DNA of 63,991 nucleotides, from contig CACWNW010000012.1 of NCBI GenBank assembly GCA_902762305.1, positions 1-63,991 on the forward strand. The letters run 5' to 3'. The notes below the pieces were generated by a model. It saw only the letters and a program-made list of their open reading frames with translations. It was not told where the DNA came from and ran no database searches. Source of the stretch: Fibrobacter succinogenes. Its GTDB lineage: Bacteria > Fibrobacterota > Fibrobacteria > Fibrobacterales > Fibrobacteraceae. Made by a program: the position numbers and the translations under genes. Positions 34,710 to 43,464 of the stretch are shown here, in pieces; positions within the stretch are counted from its first letter, which is position 1; the number at the start of each line of letters is the position of its first letter.

Positions 34710-35477
34710 CTACGGGCGGACGAGAGTGCCGCCCCAATGCTCGTCGAAAAAGGCTTGGAACAGAGGTTCCGGGCCTTTTTTCAATTCCTCGACGACCTCG
34801 GATACGGGGCGGCCACTGCGGTAGAGTTCGCGATAGGCACGGGAAAGCGCTTCGACGCGCTCTTCGGGGAACAGGTCCGGGTGCAGGCGGAGTGCATGCA
34901 GGTTGAGCCCGCCGTAGCGGATGGGGCTCCCGTAGGCCTTGGTGCAAGGAGGCACGTCGCGGTCGACCTTGTGCGTGCCACCCACGAAGGCATAGGCGCC
35001 CACCTGGTTACGCTGCTGGATTCCGGTAACGCCCCCGAGGGTCGCATACTCGCCGACGCGCACATGGCCGCCAATCTGGCAACCGTTCGCGATGACGACT
35101 CCTTCGCGGATATCGCAGTCGTGCGCGATATGCGAGTACGCCATAACCAATACTTTGTTCGCAATGCGCGTACATCCGCCGCCCTGGACCGTACCGCGGT
35201 TGAGCGTACAGTACTCGCGGATGGTGCAGTCCTCGCCTATGCTGAGGCGCGTCGGCTCGCCCGCATATTTCAGATCTTGCGGAGGAGCGCCGAGGATGGC
35301 ACCGTCGTAAACATGGGTATTCTTGCCAACGGACACCCCGCCGTACACGTGCACGCGGGACTCGAGAACAACGTTTTCCCCAATATCTGCTCCCGCATCC
35401 ACGAGGCACCACGGGCCAATAGAGGCCGTTTCATGGACTTTTGCCTGCGGGCTTACGAATGCGGACGGGTGAACCAT
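34710..35477 (-). CDS. lpxA: acyl-ACP--UDP-N-acetylglucosamine O-acyltransferase
   Basis: A 255-residue cytoplasmic enzyme for the first step of lipid A synthesis. The hexapeptide left-handed beta-helix is clear from residue 1 to ~185 (IGPWCLVDAGADIGENV and so on). The catalytic His is in AYSHIAHDCDI, and the C-terminal helical domain holds GLNLHALRL. Length and motifs fit LpxA, not LpxD or another hexapeptide transferase. It stands alone rather than in an lpx-fab cluster. The convergent neighbour is the GH5 lipoprotein. Confidence 0.95.
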   Translation of the reverse strand: MVHPSAFVSPQAKVHETASIGPWCLVDAGADIGENVVLESRVHVYGGVSVGKNTHVYDGAILGAPPQDLKYAGEPTRLSIGEDCTIREYCTLNRGTVQGGGCTRIANKVLVMAYSHIAHDCDIREGVVIANGCQIGGHVRVGEYATLGGVTGIQQRNQVGAYAFVGGTHKVDRDVPPCTKAYGSPIRYGGLNLHALRLHPDLFPEERVEALSRAYRELYRSGRPVSEVVEELKKGPEPLFQAFFDEHWGGTLVRP

Positions 35478-35486
35478 GGACTATAA

Positions 35487-35590
35487 TTTAGTAATTAGTT
35501 GTTAGTCATTAGTTGTTAGTTATTAGCAAAAAAAATCATCTAGGTACTATTATAAGAACCAATGAACTATGACTAGTGACTAATGACAGC
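35487..35590. repeat. TAGT/CTAG-rich repeat tract, left of the GT2 gene
   Basis: Tandem TTAGT-type words (TAGTTGTTAGTCATTAG repeated with changes) run into an arm that is partly complementary: GTCATTAG at 35505-35512 and CTAATGAC at 35580-35587. The tract fills the divergent space between lpxA and the GT2. A related tract lies just right of the GT2 gene. Confidence 0.65.
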
Positions 35591-35613
35591 ATTCTTTTTC
35601 TAACTTTTGTCAT

Positions 35614-36717
35614 ATGGGCGGTATAATCATCGCATGCCTCACCGCACTCTACGTGCTCCTGTTCCTATTCTTCATAATAGGGCTTGTCCGCACGCACCGC
35701 TACAGGGGGCCGAAGGCGACCCCGAGCGTCACCGTGGTGGTGCCGATGAGGAACGAAGAGGAATTCGCACAGCGCACGCTCGAAGCTCTGGCCGAACAGG
35801 ACTATGCCGGCGAATGGGAGGTCATCTGCGTGGACGACCGCTCCACGGACCGCACCCGCGAGATTCTCGAGAAGTTCGCCGCCACCCACCCGCGTTTCAG
35901 GGTACTTTCGCTGCCACAGGACCTGCCCGTAATCGCAAGCCCCAAGAAGCGCGCCCTCGAAAGCGCGTTCAAGATTGCGAAGAACGAAGTGCTTTTGACG
36001 ATGGACGCCGACTGCATCCCGCGCAAGAGCTGGATTACTGCAATGGCGGGCCGGTTCGTGGACGGAATATGCATCGTGCAGGGCCCCAAGCAGAACAACG
36101 GGAGCCGCACCCTGCCCCACCTGTACCAGAAGCTCGAAACGCTCGGCTACACTGCGATGGAAGCCGCCGGATTCAGCTGGGGCCACCCGATTGTCGCCTC
36201 CGCCGCATGCCTCGCCTACAAGAAGGAACTGTTCTTCAAGGTGGGCGGGTTCGGCGACCTCATCAACCTCTCGAGCGGCGACGACGACATGCTCATCCAC
36301 AAGATGATGAAAATCCCAGGCACCAAGGTCTGCTACAACCTGGACAAGGATGCCGTGATAGAGACCGCGCCGGTACACACCTGGAAACAGCTATTCAACC
36401 AGCGCGCCCGCTGGAGCAGCAACGGCACGAACTACGAGAGCAAGGCATACATCCTGCTGCTCACTCTCATCTACACGTACTACATCTGGATGTTCGTGAG
36501 CCCCTGGTGCGTCGCCTTTATGGATTGCCCTTGGCAGTGGTGCGTTTTCAGCATCGCCCCGAAAATCGTTGTGGATTTCGTATTCCTGATGATCGCATCG
36601 TGGAAATTGCATTCCAAACGCAAGATGTTCGCCTTCTTGCCGACAGAACTCCTACAGATTCCGATGATCGTGTTCGCCGTACCCGCGGGCATCACCGGCA
36701 TGTTCAAGTGGAAGTGA
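35614..36717 (+). CDS. GT2-family membrane glycosyltransferase
   Basis: A 367-residue inner-membrane transferase. An N-terminal helix is followed by a GT-A domain: VTVVVPMRNEE, VDDRSTD, the DxD-like TMDADC, SSGDDDML as the acceptor-site ED motif, and the QxxRW motif as NQRARW. Two or three C-terminal membrane helices follow. Processive or single-addition GT2 enzymes of this type make lipid-linked or exopolysaccharides; the sugar is unknown. The ribosome site is weak. It is flanked on both sides by TAGT/CTAG repeat tracts, as if it were a separately inserted unit. Confidence 0.88.
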   Translation: MGGIIIACLTALYVLLFLFFIIGLVRTHRYRGPKATPSVTVVVPMRNEEEFAQRTLEALAEQDYAGEWEVICVDDRSTDRTREILEKFAATHPRFRVLSLPQDLPVIASPKKRALESAFKIAKNEVLLTMDADCIPRKSWITAMAGRFVDGICIVQGPKQNNGSRTLPHLYQKLETLGYTAMEAAGFSWGHPIVASAACLAYKKELFFKVGGFGDLINLSSGDDDMLIHKMMKIPGTKVCYNLDKDAVIETAPVHTWKQLFNQRARWSSNGTNYESKAYILLLTLIYTYYIWMFVSPWCVAFMDCPWQWCVFSIAPKIVVDFVFLMIASWKLHSKRKMFAFLPTELLQIPMIVFAVPAGITGMFKWK

Positions 36718-36779
36718 GCCGCTTCTCCACATAGTGGATAACAGCAACTAGGCAACAAGTTGCCAAGTTTTGTATAGCG

Positions 36780-36890
36780 GCAGTTAATAGTTAGTAGTTC
36801 CTAGTTACTAGTATAGCTTTTATCAAGAATCTTCTAGGTAAATGCAATCCTAGTAACTCAGAACTAGGAACTTATCTAAGCTCTAAGTTC
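36780..36890. repeat. TAGT/CTAG-rich repeat tract, right of the GT2 gene
   Basis: AGTTCCTAGTTACTAG (36796-36811) is complementary, with a small interruption, to CTAGTAACT plus ACTAGGAACT (36850-36872), so the tract can fold into a long stem. The wording matches the tract at 35487-35590. CTAG is a rare tetranucleotide in most bacterial DNA. Confidence 0.65.
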
Positions 36891-36897
36891 AAAAAAA

Positions 36898-38178
36898 TCA
36901 CTGCTGAAAGTTCATCGCCCAGGCGACCGCCTCTTCTGTACTCGCAATCTTGCCGTCGAGCTGCATCTCGAAGCTCTGCTTGATAATTTCGCCCATCTGC
37001 TTGCCAGGTTTCACGCCCAAATCCATGAGCATCTTCCCCGTGAGGTAAGGCTGCGGGGCGGCTTCGAGGAGCCCGTACTCGCTTGCAACATTCCACAAGT
37101 TCTTCGCAAAATCCGCCGTGTGGTAATAACGGCCCGGGACGCATTGGACCAGCAGGCAAAGCGGCCGAAGTCCATTCAGTTTCACAGCCAGGCGACGCAT
37201 CGCCGGAATATCGCCTGTAATACATTCATCAAGATGCCGGAGCGTCTGCAACTGCAGCGGAACGTTTTTCAGCAAGTGAACTTCATTGGTAATGCGTTCC
37301 AGGAACTTGAGGGAAGTTTCCTCACTACCAGTCAGGAGCGCGGCAAAGGCAAAATCCATTTTCTGGGTATCGGAAAGGCAACTGCAATCCCGCAGTTCCG
37401 CCATGTTGTCGAGGATTTCGCCAAGCACATCCCAGGAACTATCAAACGGGCGGATTTCCGGAAAGTAGGCGTCGAGCTTTATATCCAAGAAGGCGCGGAG
37501 CCCGAGCGAAGGCTTGCCCGGTTTCAAGAGCCACTTCTTGAATTCCTCGAACAGGCGTTCCACGCTCAGGTCGTCGAGCGAGAGCGTGCGGCAGAGTTCT
37601 ACAGTCTCGGGCGCGAGCGTACACCCGAAGCGGCTCGCAAACTGCACCCCGCGCAATATGCGCAGGGAATCTTCGGCAAAGGCAGGGCCCACATGCCTGA
37701 GCACGCGCGCCTTCAAGTCGCCAATCCCATTGTACGGGTCACAGAGAGTGAGGTCCGGCAGCTCCATGCCCATCGCATTGATGGTAAAGTCGCGCCGGAG
37801 CGCCGCCTCCTTGAAACTGAGCTTCTCGTCGGTATGCACCACGAAACCGCGATGCCCGTACCCGACCTTGCTCTCGGTACGCGGGAAAGAGAAATCGAGC
37901 GACAGCCCCTTCATGGCGAGGTGGATCACGCCGAACGCCTTCCCGACCAGGTTCGTGCGGCCGTACTTCGAAAGGATAGGCACCAGCGCGTCTTGCGCCA
38001 TGTCGTAGACTTCGACATCGTAGTCGCGGCAAGGCTTCCCTAAAAGGGCATCACGGACCCAGCCGCCCACCAGATAGGCGCGGCCACCCGCATCGCGGAT
38101 ATCGCCCGCAATCTTCAAAAGGCGTCCCGGCAAGTCCGGTTCGAACCTTTCCCCTGCAAGTGTCTGGATGCGCGCCAT
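36898..38178 (-). CDS. cca: tRNA nucleotidyltransferase / poly(A) polymerase family
   Basis: A 426-residue class II nucleotidyltransferase. The head domain shows YLVGGWVRDALLG, RDYDVEVYDM for the metal-binding aspartates, RRDFTINAMG and the neck helix region DSLRILRGVQFASRFG. The C-terminal half is helical. CCA-adding enzymes repair or complete the 3' CCA of tRNAs; poly(A) polymerases of this superfamily look alike, so the exact activity is inferred. There is no HD domain motif. The ATG at 38178 is used, since the codon two upstream is TTG. It is last in a run of three minus-strand genes. Confidence 0.85.
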   Translation of the reverse strand: MARIQTLAGERFEPDLPGRLLKIAGDIRDAGGRAYLVGGWVRDALLGKPCRDYDVEVYDMAQDALVPILSKYGRTNLVGKAFGVIHLAMKGLSLDFSFPRTESKVGYGHRGFVVHTDEKLSFKEAALRRDFTINAMGMELPDLTLCDPYNGIGDLKARVLRHVGPAFAEDSLRILRGVQFASRFGCTLAPETVELCRTLSLDDLSVERLFEEFKKWLLKPGKPSLGLRAFLDIKLDAYFPEIRPFDSSWDVLGEILDNMAELRDCSCLSDTQKMDFAFAALLTGSEETSLKFLERITNEVHLLKNVPLQLQTLRHLDECITGDIPAMRRLAVKLNGLRPLCLLVQCVPGRYYHTADFAKNLWNVASEYGLLEAAPQPYLTGKMLMDLGVKPGKQMGEIIKQSFEMQLDGKIASTEEAVAWAMNFQQ

Positions 38179-38192
38179 CTGCAACGACCGCC

Positions 38193-38654
38193 TTACTGGA
38201 AGCTTTCCGCATCTACTGCGGACGTGTCGGCGGGTCCCGACGCAGGAGCAGCAGATGCTCCCGTACTTGTCGTATCGACCGACTTGTAACGGTCATAAAT
38301 GCTCACCGTCGCCTCGGCCGACGAATCTTCCAGCGCCTTCGAGACCGAAATGACACTGGAACCTGAATCCGCCGATGCGGAATCGGCCTTATTGGTCGCC
38401 GCATAGCGTTCGTAAATACCTTGTCTCCATACGGAATCGGCACCACGTTTTTTCGCCTCTTCTGCACGGCATTCGTTCAATTCATTTTCGATATAGGCGC
38501 GCTGGTCCGGAGAATACGTCTGCGTGTCGAGCCTGTACTGGATTTCGGAGCACACAAGGCCCTGACGCTCACCTGCGCAGGCCTGGAACACTAACGTCAC
38601 GGCAACAACGGCAAAAAAAGCCGCCAAGGAAACGAATGTCTTTTTCGTGAGCAT
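38193..38654 (-). CDS. small Ser/Ala-rich lipoprotein
   Basis: A 153-residue lipoprotein: leader and lipobox FQAC (Cys26), then an acidic helical stretch (YIENELNECRAEEAKKRG) and a low-complexity Ala/Ser/Asp tail. A short motif occurs twice, GIYERYAATNKA and SIYDRYKSVDT. The ATG at 38654 with GGTGA upstream gives a proper leader; the longer frame from 38807 runs into the neighbour. It begins 10 nt after the propeller gene and 14 nt before cca, so the three are probably cotranscribed. Function unknown. Confidence 0.7.
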   Translation of the reverse strand: MLTKKTFVSLAAFFAVVAVTLVFQACAGERQGLVCSEIQYRLDTQTYSPDQRAYIENELNECRAEEAKKRGADSVWRQGIYERYAATNKADSASADSGSSVISVSKALEDSSAEATVSIYDRYKSVDTTSTGASAAPASGPADTSAVDAESFQ

Positions 38655-38664
38655 ATTCACCCCA

Positions 38665-40806
38665 TCAGCGTTTAATGATAAACTTGCCCTTCTTGATTTT
38701 AGACGAAGAACGGACAACATAATAGTACACGCCCGGAGTCGCAAACCGGCCATTCTTGCCCTTGCCATCCCACTCCAGGCGGCCACCGGCGACCTCTTCC
38801 CCGGCAAACGAGCGGATCAAGGAACCACCGCGGTTGTAAATATCGACCCTGGAGTCTTCCGATATGTGGTCTATAGTCAGGAACGGCTGCAGATGCGGAT
38901 TGTACGGTATAGGATACACCTTGATTTCGGCATCCGTAGAATCGGTCATGTACGTCTTGGAATAGCGCAAATCGTTACGGTGGTAACTCGAGATCCCATT
39001 TTCATGAGCCATCCAAATCACCCCGTTCTTCTTGTCTATGGACAAATCCAGGACGATGTCGTTAAGGAGGCCATCCTTCATCGTAAAGTGCGTCGTAGAC
39101 AACGTATCGAACGAACCATTGCGGCGTTCCAGGCGGTAAATGCCCTGCGACGCAGTGCCGACCCACAGATTGCCATGCGGGTCCACATCCAGCGAAGTAT
39201 ATTCCGCGCCGAGCAAGCCATTAATCGAGACGGGATGCCGAATCGTATCCTTGTCAAACTCCATGTAGCTGATTTCCGAAGTAGTAATAAGCCACAGGAC
39301 CTCATTTTCCTCGTCAACCACCATGTCGATAGGAGTCTTGCCCCCGAAACCGCGCAGGGACTTCACTTGGGGATTGAGCAGGCGCCCGCCATTCTTTGAC
39401 GGGGACGGGAACCGGATTATATCCAATCCGCCCGAAGCGAACGCACTGAAAGTCTCTTCGCGCGTCGAGACATATACAATCCAGTCCTGAGTTGCAGGGT
39501 CAATACGGGCAGCAATAGGGCCGGCATTCGAAGTACTCCCAATTCCCGATGCACAACTGACATTAGCATCCGGCGTTATAAAGTCTACACCATATTTTTG
39601 TGCCAGCGCCGAGCCCGATGTCGCCGTCAGGAACCCGCTTCCATCGGGAGCAACAGTCGTACCGACAAACACCGTATATTTATCTTCGACCTGTTCCAAG
39701 CAGTTGTCTGCGCCAGGAAGCATGTCGTAATATGGTTGCTGGCCCATCGACCAATAGAGGTGGGCACCGGTGCCCCATATATGGGACAAGACATAGCCTC
39801 TCGGCAATACCGACAAATTCTTCAAACGGTAATTATATGTTTCTGCACCGGCCGGGTATCCGAGATACACTATTGTAGGGTCGTACCAGAAAGTACCCGT
39901 ATTCACAGCCATGTAGCCATCGACCGAAGCCGCAATGACACCGCCTTCCGGTATCGCCTGAATTACATAAGCGCCATTAAGCTTAAACGGGGCATATTCC
40001 GTCAAATCCGTCAATTTCTTGTTCTCGTAACGGGCAACCAGTTCGCGCCCCACGAGATAGGTTTTGCCATCCTCATCGAATTGCCACAGGACGCGGCTCT
40101 TTCCGTCACTGTAAAGCAGCGGATTATCGAGAGTCTTGCCGTTTACAACGACATGCAGGGAATCACGGCAATGGAGGCATACATTTTTCACTTTTTTCCA
40201 CTTTTCCGGGTCCACAAGGCGCACATCGTCTTCCAGGTGCTTCCAATTCATGCGGCGCACCAGCGTACCAAGAATAGTCGAGACGTACAACGAGTCACCG
40301 CGAATTTCGATTTTTTCCGGATGGTACAAAGAAAGCACAACATTCCCGATGCGGTCGATTGAAAGCAGCGACTGACCCGTCTCGAGATTGACAAAGGCAA
40401 TCTTGTTTTCGAAGGCAATCACCAAGAAACCTTCCGCGTATTCAACCATTCCCGGAACGACACGGACGTTACCCGAGACAAAAGACCTGTTCTTGACCTT
40501 CCACCAAGTATAATCGTCATTCATGCGGGCAATCAACCCGTATTCCGAAACGGCATAGACACCCATCGGCGTGTTGACAATTCCATAGAAATTCGAGGCC
40601 TCCAAGCCGTTCGCCGGAGTAAAGACGAAATCACTCGCATCGTCCTTGTACCTTATACCGCCATCAGTGGCAAGCCAGACGCCCCCCTTGTCGGCAGGGG
40701 CAGCATCCCAAATAGGGTACGGTACGGAAAAATTCTGCCATACGTCGGCAGCGTATGCCGACAAGAAACCGCCCAAAAGGGCCAAAACCTTAAACAATAA
40801 CTTCAC
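38665..40806 (-). CDS. two-component-regulator-propeller-type secreted protein, PorZ-like
   Basis: A 713-residue exported protein (leader ending SAYAA). Beta-propeller blades run through most of it: IWDAAPADKGGVWLATDGGIRY, NLWVGTASQGIYRLER and VIWMAHENGISSYHR are typical 'regulator propeller' repeats, though no histidine kinase follows. The last ~90 residues (VYPIPYNPHLQP, DIYNRGGSLIRSF, GVYYYVV, KGKFIIKR) form a FlgD/type IX sorting-like domain. PorZ of Bacteroidota type IX secretion has the same layout, so this may be a secretion component; that is inference. An ECF sigma factor gene lies 49 bp upstream in the same direction. Confidence 0.65.
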   Translation of the reverse strand: MKLLFKVLALLGGFLSAYAADVWQNFSVPYPIWDAAPADKGGVWLATDGGIRYKDDASDFVFTPANGLEASNFYGIVNTPMGVYAVSEYGLIARMNDDYTWWKVKNRSFVSGNVRVVPGMVEYAEGFLVIAFENKIAFVNLETGQSLLSIDRIGNVVLSLYHPEKIEIRGDSLYVSTILGTLVRRMNWKHLEDDVRLVDPEKWKKVKNVCLHCRDSLHVVVNGKTLDNPLLYSDGKSRVLWQFDEDGKTYLVGRELVARYENKKLTDLTEYAPFKLNGAYVIQAIPEGGVIAASVDGYMAVNTGTFWYDPTIVYLGYPAGAETYNYRLKNLSVLPRGYVLSHIWGTGAHLYWSMGQQPYYDMLPGADNCLEQVEDKYTVFVGTTVAPDGSGFLTATSGSALAQKYGVDFITPDANVSCASGIGSTSNAGPIAARIDPATQDWIVYVSTREETFSAFASGGLDIIRFPSPSKNGGRLLNPQVKSLRGFGGKTPIDMVVDEENEVLWLITTSEISYMEFDKDTIRHPVSINGLLGAEYTSLDVDPHGNLWVGTASQGIYRLERRNGSFDTLSTTHFTMKDGLLNDIVLDLSIDKKNGVIWMAHENGISSYHRNDLRYSKTYMTDSTDAEIKVYPIPYNPHLQPFLTIDHISEDSRVDIYNRGGSLIRSFAGEEVAGGRLEWDGKGKNGRFATPGVYYYVVRSSSKIKKGKFIIKR

Positions 40807-40855
40807 AAGGTAAAATTACGAATTTATCGCCCGCGAGAAAAGCGGTTCAGCCCCT

Positions 40856-41419
40856 TTATTGTGCCATTTTCGACGGTTCGAACCATTCTTCCAACATGCG
40901 CTGCATTTTACGCAGGGCGGCATAGCGGCGTTTCCGGACCGCATTTTCGGACAGCCCGAAAATATTGCTCAGTTCCCGAACCGAGAACCCGCCATAGAAT
41001 TTCATCTCCACAAGCATCCGTTCGAGGGGCGTCACCCGCTCGAGAGTCTTTTCCAGCGCATACAGCAATTCGGAAGCCGGCCTGCACTCATAGAACATGC
41101 CCTCCTCTTCGCAGAAGGAGGCGTATTCCGAACAGCGGTCGCCGACACCCGACATGCACATCGTACGCCTACCCTCGATTCGCAGGTCCATGTGCGTATG
41201 CCGCAAGACGGAAATCAACCACGGCAGCATGTCTTCCCTATCCGAAAGCTGCCCGATATTTTCGCAGAATTTCAACGCCACGGTCTGGAACAAGTCCTTA
41301 GCTTCCTCGGCAGAATTGCACCGCACAGCGCATAATTTGTAGATTGTTTCCGAATACCGTCGCCAAGTTTCCTCGAGCAACTTGCGATATTCTATTTTTT
41401 CTTCCGATTGATTAAACAT
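40856..41419 (-). CDS. ECF-type RNA polymerase sigma factor
   Basis: A 187-residue sigma-70 family protein. Region 2 is visible as NSAEEAKDLFQTVALKFCENIG and LPWLISVLRHTHMDLRI; region 4 as MLVEMKFYGGFSVRELSNIFGLSENAVRKRRYAALRKM. A Cys-containing linker (CMSGVGDRCSEYASFCEEE) lies between them and could sense redox. No anti-sigma gene is adjacent. The ATG at 41419 is taken. It may control the downstream propeller-lipoprotein-cca group or the divergent dsbD, but no promoter proof is visible. Confidence 0.85.
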   Translation of the reverse strand: MFNQSEEKIEYRKLLEETWRRYSETIYKLCAVRCNSAEEAKDLFQTVALKFCENIGQLSDREDMLPWLISVLRHTHMDLRIEGRRTMCMSGVGDRCSEYASFCEEEGMFYECRPASELLYALEKTLERVTPLERMLVEMKFYGGFSVRELSNIFGLSENAVRKRRYAALRKMQRMLEEWFEPSKMAQ

Positions 41420-41449
41420 TGTCCAAACCAAAGATTAAAGCGAAAATTT

Positions 41450-43366
41450 ATGAATATCAGTGCATTTTTCAAGACCCGAAAAAATTTTGCAACCATTAGT
41501 TGCTTTTTCGCAATTTTTCTTTGCATTTTGTCAACGGCTGTTACCAAAGTGCATGCCCAGGAATTCAACATGAACGCGATGGAGCCCCCCGAGGCGGCGC
41601 TCCGCTACACCGCCGGCGCACTTTCCAAGGAATCCTCCGTCATTGTCGATATCGTCATTCCGGACAACTGGCATGTGAACGCGAACGTTGCCGCCGACGA
41701 ATTCCTGAAGCCTTCTTCCATCGAGATTGCTGCACGCGGAATCGAGTTCGGCGAACCCGTTTGGCCCGAACCCATCAAGGAATACAACGAAGTGCTCGAA
41801 TTCGACAACCTCGTATTCAAGGGACATTTCCAGATCAGGATTCCCGTGAAGGCGGTTACCGACGGCTACGACAGCCTCACCACCAACGCGACATTCCACT
41901 ACCAGGCCTGCGACAATTCCATCTGCCTTGCGCCCGCGAGCGTGGATATCCGCATCGGAAGCCGTCTGGGCACCGGGAAAGCCGGCGGCTTAAAAAAAAA
42001 CGATGACGGGAACGGGGCGCAGGATTTAAACGGCTCTCAGGAATCAAACGGCGCCGCTGGAAATATGCAGGCATTAAACGGCGCCGCGGGCCAGGAAGGC
42101 TTCGCAGGTAAGGAAGGTGCCGCCGCCGTGGCACTCCTGCTGTTCTTCGCGTTCGTTGGCGGTATCATCCTGAACCTCATGCCGTGCGTGCTGCCGGTGC
42201 TATCGCTCAAGCTGTTCAGCCTCATCAAGCAGGCAGGCGAGTCCCGCCGCAAGCTCATCACCCTCGGGATTTCTACGACCGCGGGCATCCTCGTAAGCTT
42301 CTGGGTGCTCGCCGGAATCGTAGCCGCCATCAAGGCCGGCGGCGGCGCCGCGGGCTGGGGAATGCAGTTCCAGAGCGCAGGGTTTATTGCCTTCATGGTC
42401 GTCATCCTCACCGCATTCGCGATGAGCTTCTTCGGCGTGTTCGAAATTTGGCTCCCGTGGAGCGCCACCACAAAGATGGACGAAGCCGGCAACAAGTCGG
42501 GTATCGTCGGGGCGTTCTTTACCGGAGCGCTTCTCGTCCTCCTGAGCACGCCGTGTTCCGCGCCCTTCCTCGGGACTGCGATGGGCTTCGCGTTTACCGC
42601 GTCGACACCCGTGCTCTTTTTGTTCTTTACTGCCGCAGGGCTCGGGCTTGCGCTCCCCTACCTGCTGGTGAGCGTATTCCCCGGCGCGCTGAAGGTATTC
42701 CCGAAACCGGGCAAGTGGATGGTTATACTCCAGAAGGTGATGGGCGTGCTGTTGCTCGCCACCGTCGCTTGGCTCCTGTGGATAGTAAACGAGCAGGCCG
42801 GCGGAAGGGGCGTTGCACTCTTTGTAGGGTTCATCCTCGGTACTGTCATCGTCAGTTTTGCCATCGGCAAGTTCGCGCCTCCAGGTTCATCGTTTGCCAA
42901 AGAGGTTCGCTTACTCATTGTATGCGCCCTCGCGTTTGCCTTCGCCTGGTTCGTCTGGTCCGCGCCGCAATACGAAAAGGTTCTGGATGAAAGGTTCAAT
43001 GCCCGCATGGCCCAGCAGGTGCTCGAAGGCGGGTGGTACCGCTACTCTCCGGAGCTCGTCGCCGAATTTGCGAAGGCCGGCAAGACCATCTTCATAGACG
43101 CGACCGCCGACTGGTGCCTTACCTGCAAGACGAACGAAGCCGCAGTTCTCGATCGCGAAGAATTCCGCAAAGCGATGGACAGTGCGGGAGTCGTGCGCAT
43201 GAAGGCGGACTGGACCCGCGAAACGCCCGAGGTGAACGAACTGCTGCGCAGCATGGGAAAATCCGGCGTGCCCGCCTACGCGATTTACCCGAAGGGAGAC
43301 ATAAGCAAGCAGGTCGTGTTACCGGAACTGCTCACCACCGGCCTGATTCTGGAAGCGATTCCCTAA
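41450..43366 (+). CDS. dsbD: thiol:disulfide interchange protein DsbD
   Basis: A 638-residue inner-membrane electron carrier that passes reducing power from cytoplasmic thioredoxin to periplasmic proteins. All three parts are present. The N-terminal DsbD-alpha domain has CDNSIC (alpha cysteines). The eight-helix transmembrane domain contains MPCVLPVLSLKLF (near residue 246) and STPCSAPFLGTAMG (near 367). The C-terminal thioredoxin fold has DWCLTCK near 555. A Gly/Asn/Ala-rich linker joins the first two. It starts 31 bp from the divergent sigma factor. It may support disulfide quality control of the many Cys-containing surface proteins nearby. Confidence 0.95.
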   Translation: MNISAFFKTRKNFATISCFFAIFLCILSTAVTKVHAQEFNMNAMEPPEAALRYTAGALSKESSVIVDIVIPDNWHVNANVAADEFLKPSSIEIAARGIEFGEPVWPEPIKEYNEVLEFDNLVFKGHFQIRIPVKAVTDGYDSLTTNATFHYQACDNSICLAPASVDIRIGSRLGTGKAGGLKKNDDGNGAQDLNGSQESNGAAGNMQALNGAAGQEGFAGKEGAAAVALLLFFAFVGGIILNLMPCVLPVLSLKLFSLIKQAGESRRKLITLGISTTAGILVSFWVLAGIVAAIKAGGGAAGWGMQFQSAGFIAFMVVILTAFAMSFFGVFEIWLPWSATTKMDEAGNKSGIVGAFFTGALLVLLSTPCSAPFLGTAMGFAFTASTPVLFLFFTAAGLGLALPYLLVSVFPGALKVFPKPGKWMVILQKVMGVLLLATVAWLLWIVNEQAGGRGVALFVGFILGTVIVSFAIGKFAPPGSSFAKEVRLLIVCALAFAFAWFVWSAPQYEKVLDERFNARMAQQVLEGGWYRYSPELVAEFAKAGKTIFIDATADWCLTCKTNEAAVLDREEFRKAMDSAGVVRMKADWTRETPEVNELLRSMGKSGVPAYAIYPKGDISKQVVLPELLTTGLILEAIP

Positions 43367-43464
43367 GCGCCGTCATGCCCCGCGCATTCCAAAACGGGGC
43401 AATCGCACGCACAGTTTTTGCGTCCACACATTTCAAGTCCGCGCACGTTTAATGTCCGCGGACT

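Noticed and set aside
35487-36890. GT2 with flanking repeats considered as an insertion sequence
   Set aside because: No transposase is encoded and no short target duplication can be defined; only the repeat similarity is reported.
38655-38807. N-terminal extension of the 153-residue lipoprotein
   Set aside because: The extra 51 codons are Arg-rich, overlap the propeller gene's end and place the signal peptide internally; the ATG at 38654 has a ribosome site.
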